Shown here: positions 25,201 to 37,200 of the stretch, piece by piece
Layout: every line of letters starts with the position of its first letter
Numbering within the stretch: position 1 is the first letter of the stretch
Source of the DNA: Saccoglossus kowalevskii
Taxonomy: Eukaryota > Hemichordata > Enteropneusta > Harrimaniidae
Assembly (NCBI RefSeq): GCF_000003605.2
Contig: NW_003124893.1
Span: forward strand, 370,799 to 425,029
Length of the DNA stretch: 54,231 bases
Direction of reading: 5' to 3'
Made by a program: the position numbers and the translations under genes
Notes under the pieces: generated by a model
Told to the model about the DNA's origin: nothing
Databases searched by the model: none
What the model saw: the letters and a program-made list of their open reading frames with translations, nothing else

Positions 25201-28200
25201 TTGGGGTTCTGCTAATTTGAAGCCCAAGTAAACATTATGATATACACAAGTATCAGAAAACGTACATTTCTGTGACTATCACCAGCTGCCTTCTGTGAAT
25301 CACAAACTCTTTAACTATGAAATCTCATTAAATTAAATTTGCATAAACAAGTTCAAGTTCATGTTCAATTTCCTGAAAACGTGCACAATGTTGATGTACA
25401 TGTGATTTGAAAAGATTGATCGCTCCGCCTGATCACCTATAATACAATACAAATGATTTTATACAACAAATTTTGTTTTGAAAGATGTGGCTGTCTCAAA
25501 ATGATTTTTTAACATTGCATTCAGTAGAATTTCATTTTTAGATGGCTCATATAAGTTTCATACCACAATTATATTGATTAATTTTAATAAGACGCTGGCT
25601 CATGTAATCACTGGCCCATAAGTAAAATTCCCTTTATTTTGAAAAAAAAACTACTTTTGCTGTGATGGCATGCTTTTATTTCAAAATGTTTTTTATTTAT
25701 TATGATATCAGATTATGAAAGCCTTAGATTTCTTAGTGGAATTTTAGTGAAAACCAGGTGGTTTTAAAATGGCGGAGTGATACATTTAGAGTGAGTAGTC
25801 AACTGGGTCAACTTTTCTAATATTGCCAANNNNNNNNNNNNNNNNNNNNNNNNNNNNNNNNNNNNNNNNNNNNNNNNNNNNNNNNNNNNNNNNNNNNNNN
25901 NNNNNNNNNNNNNNNNNNNNNNNNNNNNNNNNNNNNNNNNNNNNNNNNNNNNNNNNNNNNNNNNNNNNNNNNNNNNNNNNNNNNNNNNNNNNNNNNNNNN
26001 NNNNNNNNNNNNNNNNNNNNNNNNNNNNNNNNNNNNNNNNNNNNNNNNNNNNNNNNNNNNNNNNNNNNNNNNNNNNNNNNNNNNNNNNNNNNNNNNNNNN
26101 NNNNNNNNNNNNNNNNNNNNNNNNNNNNNNNNNNNNNNNNNNNNNNNNNNNNNNNNNNNNNNNNNNNNNNNNNNNNNNNNNNNNNNNNNNNNNNNNNNNN
26201 TACAAGTTTAGTTGAATCTGCTTTATTTTCAAAATTTTCAACATCTGTGATGATGCTGTTTAATTTTTTGTTTTTGAAAATTAGTCAAATCACTCTTTAA
26301 TTTTTGAAAATGTTGGATACCAGGATTCATTGATTCTGCGTGTAAAATGAGCCATGCTTTTTAGGTTTAATTGTATACAAGACCTGTACATTATCATCTA
26401 TAGGAAGTTTAATTGTAGTCCTATATAGAGATGTACATTGTCATCTATGGAAAGTTTAATTGTAATCATAGAGCTGTACATTGTCATCTATAGAAAGTTT
26501 AATTGTAGTCCTAGAGCTGTACATTGTCACCTATGGGGAGTTTAATTGTAATCCTAGAGCTGTACATTGTCATCTATGGGGAGTTTAATTGTAGTCCTAG
26601 AGCTGTACATTGTCATCTATGGGGAGTTTAATTGTAGTTCTAGAGCTGTACATTGTCATCTATGGGGAGTTTAATTGTAGTTCTAGAGCTGTACATTGTC
26701 ATCTATGGGGAGTTTAATTGTAGTTCTAGAGCTGTACATTGTCATCTATGGGGAGTTTAATTGTAGTTCTAGAGCTGTACATTGTCATCTATGGGGAGTT
26801 TAATTGTAATCCTAGAGTTGTACATTGTCATCTATGGGAAGTTTAATTGTAATCCTAGACCTGTACATTGTCATCTATGGGGAGTTTAATTGTAATCCTA
26901 GACCTGTTCATTGTCATTTATGGGGAGTTTAATTTTAGTACAAGACATTAGTATCTAGATTATATTCATATGATTAACATTTTTGAAAAACAATTCTGTA
27001 TGTTTATTTTCTGAAAGTTGACAATAAATGTTACAACTCTCAATACATGCAGTACATGACAATGTTTTTGTAGTTAGGAGTACATTGTATATGAATTTAG
27101 GACACTACACAAGGAAACCTGATCTAAGCTTTCTCATTACACATGACAAATTGAATTGTTTCAATCAAATTATTTCATGAACGTGTGAGAGTATGTACAT
27201 ACACAGTACCGTAGATCATAATACCTGCACACAGGTGGGTGGGCGGTAAATGTTGATCTCAATCAGTGTGCCCACTAACAGGACTGATTTTGTAGAGATT
27301 AAATTTAAATTTCCCAAATTCAAGTTTAGTCAGCTATAGCTGCTCAGGAGGTCGGTCTTCGAGACTATAGGTGACTTGTTTTTATACTTAATATTTTATT
27401 TGTAAAATGTGAATTTTATTTCACCAAATTATATATTTCGTAACTATAGTAAGATGTTTTTCAAGATTCCTATAGCAATATACTGTGATGTATCAGTGAA
27501 TTAGCACAACTAGGTATGTCACAGCAAATTTTTGTACGTCAGAGGAGTGTCTCAGAGGACACACTGATTTCAATTCAACTCTATTATAATCAGTGATTAT
27601 TCTGAAAATGTTAACCCTTTGAGCGTCAAAAGTCAACTACAGTAAAATACTTTATTTTCGTTTAGAATTAATTTTCGCTGAAGGAATGATTCAGTGAAAA
27701 CAAGTCATTGAAAATGACACAGTCCCCGTTAAGTTCTCTTTGTGCTCGTCATATTAAAGCGGAGGGGTTGTCGCGAGCATGTCATTGAAACTTGAGTTCC
27801 AAGTGGCGTATACAACAGATTGTTTATTTACATCAAAACACATGTTTCGTGTCATAGTAATATGGCCAAAATAAAAACAGTCGTTATTCAGCAATCTTTG
27901 ATCTGATTATGAAACACACTGATATGTAAGATGTATGTGCCAAATACGAATGAAAATGGTACATAAATTGTGGAAATATAGTAGTAAGGCCAAAAAGTCA
28001 GATAGTTGTCAATCGGCCATCCTTGACCAGATTTTGAAACGAATTGTCATGGACATGCATCCTAACATGTATAAAGTACATGTATGTGCCAAATTTGAAT
28101 GAAAACTGACAGAGCACGTCCAAGATACTGCATAAAAAAACAAAAACAAGATGCCTGCCAGTCGACCATCTTTGATCCAATTGCAAAATAAATCGTCATG

Positions 28201-31200
28201 GACATGTATCCTAACATGTATAATCTATGTACCAAGTTTGAATGACAACTGACAAAGCATGTCCAAAATACAACATTTTCAAAAAACAAGATGACTGCCA
28301 GTCGGCCATTTTGAATTGAATCGCTAAACCACTGGATGTGCATATGTCCCACATAAGGTACTAGGCACATGCAAGGAATGAACGGAATCGGTCCACAGGA
28401 TTCTGAAATATGACGGATAGACTGACACACGGACAGACGGAGACACAGACGATCGGACAGACAAACTCAGGAACTCACGGACGGTCGGGGACATGTATCC
28501 TAACATGTATGATCTATGTACTAAATCTGAATGAAAACTGACAAAGCATGTCCAAAATACGACATTTCAAAAAAACAAGATGGCTGCCAGTCGGCCATCT
28601 TTGATCCAATCGTGAAATAAATCATCATGGACATGTATCCTAACATGTATAATCTATGTACCAAGTTTGAATGAAAACTGACAAAGCATGTCCAAAATGC
28701 AACATTTTCAAAAAACAAGATGGCTGCCAGTCGGCCATTTTGAATCGAATCGCTAAACCACTGCATGTGCATATGTCCCACATAAAGTACTAGGGACATG
28801 CAAAGAATGAACAGAATCGGTCCAAGGGATTCTGAGATATGACTTTGGACGGACGCACGGACACACGGACAGACGGAGACCGAATTATAAGTCCCCGTTT
28901 TCGGACTTCGTCCGAACGGGGACTAATAAAATCCAGTGAATATACCATTTTTCCTGTATTTTACATTAAACTTGTCAAAAATCAGTGAAAATAAATTCCA
29001 TACAAAACACCCGAAAAGTCTTTTCAGGGAAAAATAATTCCAGCTAAAATAAAGTATTTAACAGTACAGGTACCATCCACATTCCATTTAGATTCTGCTA
29101 CTCTCCACATAAAATGTTGCGAAAATTTTGCTTGTTTGTTTCACAATTGAGATTGAATTCAGTGAAAATTACAGAACATTTGAACAAATTTTAAAATATG
29201 ATAATTTTTATTGGTCTATGGAAACTGATGTTAGATTGCATATATTGCATATTATTTCACAGTTTTCTGAAAAAAATTACCGGTACCCTAATTAGAATGG
29301 GCGAAAACAAATTGATGCAAATGTGACTTTCATTTGTCCAGATTACAAAATCCATAACTATAGTATGTTTTTCAAAATCATTATATGAATGTATGATCCT
29401 CCGTTGTGCCAATGACATGCCGGGAAACAGGCATAACTAGTTACATCACAAAAAATCTCTGTGCATCTTATCCTATTAGATAAGACCTGTCTCTAAATCT
29501 GTTCTTAGTTCAGTTGTGCCAATTTTCCTCTTTATCTAGGTATTGGATTAGATTACGCTTGATTAAATTGACCTTAATGTTAATCAGTTATTTTAAACCA
29601 AGGTTTTCTAAGATGGGAGTATGCAAGGATATGGTATACGATGAAGATCTCATGCAAATTGAAGAATCAATTTGTGAGACGATCGCAAAACCTACATTTT
29701 AGTGTTAATCTTGGATTATTTTGGTATTGATGCAAAAATATGTTAATTTTGTGTTTTTAAATGCAGTTATATATTTCGCTCATTTCTGTTTATGCAATTG
29801 AACCTTTTGAAATGACTGCTGCATTCTGTGACTTTATTGGTGCTTAAAAATACGTGCTTGATGATGTTCACTGAAATGAATCACTTTTAAATGCTTGCAG
29901 AGTCCACGAGTTGACTTTTCATGAGATCTTCATCCCATATAATCATACATGGTTATAAAAGTTGCATATCCTTATTTTATAAATCTTTGTTCACAGTTAA
30001 TGTAGTCTGATTTCAGGAGTAATGAAGTATGTGTGCATGTATTGTTACAATTTCACATGTGTTTACGTATGACCAGAGAAACTTCATCATAAATTTTCTG
30101 TTGTGCTCATTCAATGGCTTTTAAAACTCATTCATCTCTGCACTTATTACCATTAGCATGTCAGTATTGCGTAAATCATCTATAATCTATTAGCAAACAT
30201 ATTTATCAAACCATAAACAAAAGGGTTTTGCAAACTGAAAAGTTGCCTCTAGAGGGCAGTGTATCAATACTCTTGTTATCAGATTTTATATACCTGCTAC
30301 CCCCTCATGCCATAACAATGAATTGTCTTGTATTATTCAAATACCAATAACATCTGGTAACTTGCTCAGATTTGTGGCTCAGTTTTTTGAGGAAAAACTG
30401 TCCTTTCAAACTTCATTTTTTGCTTTTTGCTTTCAAATCTTCTACAATTTTGATTTATGTAGCTTCAAACCACAATTTTGAATTATACAAAGAATTACAA
30501 TTCTCCCAATGAAATTTGTATTAATATTGTTTGTACCTGCTTAATTTTTTCTATGAATCTGGTTATTTTAGGGCAGTAATGAAGTTGGCAGAGAAATTTT
30601 CACTGCTGGAATATCTCACAAATTTTACTGACTTGCGATATACAAAATTTTGTTTCGTGAAATTAAAGCAGATTACCGGTACTGTAAAATGACTAATTTT
30701 CACTGGGTTTAAAATTCGCTGATTTACCATTTCAGGCATATTCATTGTTTTAAATTCACGGTTTTATCATTTAGATAATGTGTTCTATGCTAAATTGTAC
30801 ATATTCACTGGGTTTTAATTTAGCACATTTTCCAGTCAGCGAAATAAGCAAAATTAAAACCCACTGAATAATTAATCTTTTTACAGTACATTATGTTGCA
30901 CTACACTTTCAAATAATTTCTCAATACACCCTTTGCTTGACGGATTCTGTTGATAATTCTGAAAGGTTTCACAAAATTTACATTCATGGCAAATACCATA
31001 TTCTCTCTTTTAGAAGTACATCTCTTCTAATACATTTATGCTGGAAACAAAAATTGCATTTATCGTATGCTAGATCATTAATATATGACTTATTTTGATC
31101 ACACATTAAAAGAACAAATATGATTTTTAATCCATCAATGGATTTCATGTTCTTGGTGCATCCCAGGTGTTGAAGGTTGGCCTATTATCTAGGTACATCA

Positions 31201-34200
31201 ATACCCTGTGTGATTGCAGTTCCTATTGTTAAACTCACGGATTGAATAATTGAAAATTTAGGGGGTTCTCGTACAAAGTAGTATTACAGACATCAAAAGA
31301 CATAGATTTTCATGATGACTGAATGTCTCCTTAATTGTCAAAGGAAACTTTCCCACATTAATACTTGAGTGTTTGTTTTGTATCTGGCTTTTAATGTTCC
31401 CTCTATACAGAACTGATTTTGTAGGCATTATGAGTCAAAATGAAATAGGTCAGCTTATTAGCTACTGGGGAAAAAGCTGTTCAAGACAGTTTCTTGAAAT
31501 TAAATATTGATACAATTTAGACAAATAACTTACCATACTACTAAACATTTCACTACAATTAATCTATTTTAATAGATCATTTAAGTTCCACAGTTGTAAT
31601 GTAGCAACAATTTATTTTAAACACTTTGTATCAGTTGCATGGGACCCATATCAATGTGGAGTGACGTCTGTAACCTCTTTTGCCATATATGGTTTGCCAT
31701 TTTGGTTATATTTATTTTAAATTACTTTTATTCCACACTCTTGGTATTCTTTTGCTCTAGTGTGGGTATAAACAAGTTGGTTGATTTGATGATTTGCTTT
31801 GACGAAAATATAATGTGACACTGAAACATGTGTTTGACAGTAACCATGGCAACATGGAGAAATATGCTAAACTTTTAGCTTGTTAACAATGTCTTAGTGC
31901 GTAAAATAACATTTGTAAATACAAAATCTTTTGAATTTACTTGTTAACTAATTAATTAATTAGTTAGGCATTAATTAGGTATTGCAAAAGTATGTAAGAA
32001 GTACTACATGCCTAAATATTAAATATAGACGAAAAAATAATTATAATAGTGGTCACACACACACTCAAAATTGCCCTTTATTGCCATAACATTTCACAAC
32101 CAGTTCCCTTTTTTCATGGCAAATTCACATAATAGTCCCGTTTATAGTCTGCACTTTCCTTCCGAAGATTGAGACAAAAATAGCCAAATATTTTGAGTAA
32201 AAACTGAAATTTGACTCAAATTTTGTCCGTTGGCTCCAAAATTAGGGTTCATTTTCAGAAATATTGAAGAACATGAGGAAAAAGTGCAAAATAATTTGAG
32301 CAAGAAAGTCTGGTGGTGAAAAGCTTAAGAGCAACTTTGCATAGATGTATTCTACCTATGATAAAATGATATCCTCATCAAAACAATACAGTCAGTTAGC
32401 ATTATGTTACCGGTAATGCTGTCAATTCACCAAAAATTATATCGCTTTCATTGACATCATATAAGGGACAACATCAAAAGTTCAATGTAGGATAACAAAC
32501 TTAATTCCTTTAGTTTTTTCTCAAACCCCCACACCCCCCACTGAAACTTAATTGATGAATATTGATCATGGCGTCAGAGTACATTCACCATTAAATACAA
32601 ATTGATAATCGGACAGTAGTATGGCATAGCAGTTGCTTGTCAGGTGGATGGGAAAAAAACTTAACAAATATATACACATATTTACACTTGCACCTTTAAA
32701 CTTTTTGAGATCAAAATCCCTCCACCCCCAAACTAAAGCAAATAAGTTTTTTATCTGACATCGATCTTTTGACGTCGCCCCTAACAAGGTATGTGTGTTT
32801 TAATTTGATGGATTATGTCAGCGTTCTAATTTCCTTTTTTTAAGAGAATCAAACTTTGACTTCAATGGTGTGTTGTCATTCATTCAAAAAGAAATTAATT
32901 TTAAGTCACTCTATCAATGTCACATTGATGTCAATCTTTAATTTCCTGATGCCCCCTTTGTAATTAAATATCACATTAAATAATGCATACCCGGTAGATG
33001 AAAACCATTCCCAGTAACAGGTTGGTGTCATAGCGCCGGTGTGAATATATGATCACAGACAAGTAGAATTGCTCAACTTGTGAACGGGTGAACAGAACAG
33101 CTTGGAAGGGATTTGAGACAATCCTTTTGGAATAGATGATGCTTGTTGAGTGGAGTGAATAGATGATCCAAGGTGATGGAAAACAGAGTTTTGAACAAAG
33201 ATAATTAGCATATAAAAAATAGTTTTTTTAATCCACACAACTGATTAGACACGAGGCCTTTCATATTACTGAAATAATATCAGATTATACATCACTTTAT
33301 AAGAAATAATAATAATAATATAAACAATTTGAAATGATATCATTGGTAGTTACTTATTTATTTAGAAGTCAGCTGACTCAACTGTATTCTCTATGGGGTA
33401 CCAGTAGTTTCTGGTTTAATTACACTACAACATTCATTGGCAATCCTCACACACGAAAGAAGATTGCATTATCTTATTGATGTTAAAATTCCATCAGCTG
33501 TGATTTACATAATTACTGATTTATAATTTATAATTGTATGGTTCATTATGTGTTGTTTATTATTATTATCATTAAAATTATTAGTTATTCATAACATAAT
33601 AATTGTTGTTTACAGTAGTCAATATTTATGCATATTTATCTCATGGTAGAGCGCATAAAAATGATTTAATTAGTGTCTACTTTAAGTTTTTTAATAACTT
33701 CACCAAATCGATAAAGTTTTTCACAGTCCTCTTTAATAATGGTTGTGTGATTAAAACTCCCTATTGGCAAATAAAATATTCATTGTTGAACACAGGAGAT
33801 GGAGGGAACACAATGCCATCAAAAGGAGGCTCGTTAACATATATGTGCTTTTACTACACTATACAAGCGGTTCCGCTTAAGTGGACACTACCGTACCTTT
33901 AAACCGTGCTGTACAGTTCAGCGGATTGTTTCGTTCACACAGTTTACTCGTTTTGCATCAACGTTGTTATTTTTCAATTATGCCCAATTCCAGACATTTA
34001 CCTTTCGTTTGAGGATTTTTTAAAGTGAAGTCCAAGGTATGTGTCAGCTTGATTATATGTTTTAAATTCATGTAAATCGGATTACTATGTTGGTAAGGTT
34101 GTCATGCCGTAATGGGATTTCATTTTGATCTAGTACCGTAACACTAGAATTGGTGGCAGATCTCTACACTCGCACACACAGGTAGGTAGGAGCTCTCTGT

Positions 34201-37200
34201 TATTGAAGTCCATTATCCATTATGCGTTCGGTTGTGTCAGCGTTTTAGCTAGACTGCATGGCCGACAGGTAGGTTAGCATAATTTCATTTCTCACCTGGA
34301 ATCATGATACTAAAAATTTAATGAAAAAAAATTTCAAATTTCAGTTCTCATTCTTTTTTAGGCAAAGCCTTTAAAAAAACAAGCAGTGTGTTGTACTTTT
34401 AAATAACCAGTTTGTTGATACTGTTGTTTTTTGTTTAGGTGTTTGGTTTTTATTTTGTTGTCACACCTCAACAGAATGTTTAACCTACAGTATTATAAGT
34501 CAAAGGGAGGAGGAAGAATAAGGCCCCCCCTGATGCTATCAATTCATAAAATTCAAGGATAAAACAAAACAAGATATGTAGATTCTTAGGAAGTTTAGTA
34601 AGAGTAAATTTTCTGAGACAGATGTATTGCGACCATTATTTTAGACTCGATAAGTTTTAATTTTCTAACTTATGGCTATTCACTGTAATTGGTTTCTCAA
34701 CGCATGACCCAACATTAACAAATGGTTGACCCTAAACTGAAACAGTTTGTATTAACAATGGCATGCAGCAAGGTTGTCCGAATAGTCGCTATCTGGATAG
34801 AAAGAATCCTTTTTATTTATTTTTTTTAACCTGAACTGTTTTTGTTTGTTTTAAGTTTGGAAAATTCATGTTTATTTATTATAAGGTTTTTTTTTTACGA
34901 ATAAAGATGATTTCACTGAGTTTAAAGCCCACAGTTGGTTGTTTCAGTGAGAGGCTTAATTTTGTATCATGTCACACACTGGCTTATATCCAAAGTTCAG
35001 ATATGCCATGGCAACAATCACATAGAAAACCGGTCTTTTTTTGAAGGGTAAAGAAAACATGATTTACATTTAAATTGTTTCTGTTGTACTTCCCCATTTA
35101 TGATATTTCCGATTAAGAGTTAGAATTGCGTCTTTTGAAAGCAAGGAAAATAATCTTGAATTTGATTGTAAATAATTTAAATCTAGTTAATGTGAACGAG
35201 GAGCTTTTATCATATTGGGGCTGTCTGTCAGTAAAAAAGTTTTATATAAACATACAAATCCTTTACTATAGGTATTGATAGATGAAATCTTCTAAACTTT
35301 AGACATTCTAACTGTCCTATTGTCAGTTATTGTCACTTTTAAATCTACATATTTTTTTTCCATTTTTGTGAAAACAATTTATCAAAACCATTTGCCGGTA
35401 GCCATTTGGTTAAAAATTAACAAAGAATTAATAACGATAGTGTAAAATATGATGGTGTTTAAATCAGAGTTGCTGGATATAAATTTGCATATATCTCATG
35501 CTGACACAAAACAACCTTTGCCTGAGGCATCTTACTACAATATATTATTACGTCTCATAGCCCTATTAGCCAATCAGGTCAAATGACTACAACATTTTCT
35601 GCTCATCAAGATATCGTACATTGGTTTGTTACATTATTAGTGTTCTATATAAATGCTTGTAGTCAGAAAATAATCTTTAAACAGCATGACTGTATGCTCT
35701 GGTCAGTGCATAATCACCACAGTGCGTAAATAGCTACTGTAAAAAACTTTATTTTCGCTTGGAACTAATTTTCGCTATTTTGGCTGAAGGAATGATTTTG
35801 ACTTTCAAGTGTTTCTGAGCAACATATCAAATCACACAACACCATCTTCCAGTGTGTTGGATTACCTGTTACTCAAAGAATGTTACTGTTTTGGACGCCA
35901 ACTAATATTACGGAGTAAGGAACACGTGATTTAAAACTTCATTGTTTTTGCAAATAATAAAACAGCTCACTTTCAAGTGTTTCTGAGCAACATATCAAAT
36001 CACACAACACCATCTTCCAATTTTTTTATTGACTTTATTGACCAAAAATGTAGGAGAAAACTGACAATACTTTCAGACTCGTAAACAGTATAAAGATTGT
36101 GGCAATATTAAGTGAAATATATTACCGGTACTGTAAAAGACTTTATTTTCGCTTGGAACTAATTTTCGCTATTTTCGCTGAAGGAATGATTCAGTGAAAA
36201 TAATATCCAGCGAATATACTTTTTTTCCTATATTTTACATTCAACTTGACAAAAATCAGTGAAAATAAATTCCATACAAAACACCCAAAAATTAGTTCCA
36301 GCTAAAATAAAGTATTTTAAAGTAGTTTAAGTTTGATGTAAAATACAAACTTTCTCACTAAACATCGCCCTCTGTTGACAAATTTATCAAACCTTCAAAA
36401 TATGTGCGCCTTCCAATCTTTTAGCCAAAAACAAATAAAAACATTCACCTCATTTTTGAAAACAATTTTAAGAACTAGTACACGTAGCAATCAGTGTTGT
36501 TCAAATAATTTCCATTTAGAGCCTAGTATGCATACAAATTGTGTGTAAATAATGTATGTTCCATTGATTGTATACGTCACATGGGACCCATATCGATCAT
36601 GTTGCATCATGAAAACAACTACCTTTAAAACTTGTAAACACAATGGTGTAGCATAATTTGTGATTCCTTGGTTTTGATCGATGGTATTCTCTTGTTAGAC
36701 AATCCGAAAGACTGCACTTCGGAGCATTGATCATGGTGTTTTATTCTATGTTTGCTGTGATATTTTCGGCATAGGTTATTAGTAGAATTACTGGTTTACA
36801 TCAAATTACAGTTTGGGTGTAACGTTTCTTGTAAAAGTAACTGTAACTTTGCACCGTGATTGTTTTGATATGTGGCGTTGGACTATTTGCATACCTGTGT
36901 ATTCTCTGTTGTGATAGCTCAATTGTCGCTTGAAACAACAGTAGCATATTAATCATGTGTTGTTTTGAAACTGTTTCACTAAGGTATCTAGGAATTTCCT
37001 TGGTTTGTGAACTTCTTTCATGCGAATGCAGTCGGTTTTCTTTTCATCAGGAATGGAATGCCAATTATGTGGTTCTTTTTTATCGTTTTGGTATGCGAGG
37101 TAATGTTAGTATAATCCTAGAACCTATTTTGTTTAACTATATGGTGCGGTAAATATGGTTACATCTTTATTCCAAATTTTTTAAGTCATACAGTTTTCCA

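Noticed and set aside
25786-26244. Open frames on both strands across the N run
   Set aside because: They are open only because unknown bases cannot form stops.
28062-28799. Overlapping minus-strand frames with repeated GHMHIQWFSDSIQNGRL-type peptides
   Set aside because: They read through the tandem blocks of the 1.2-kb hairpin element; repeat number and frames vary and no protein family is recognised.
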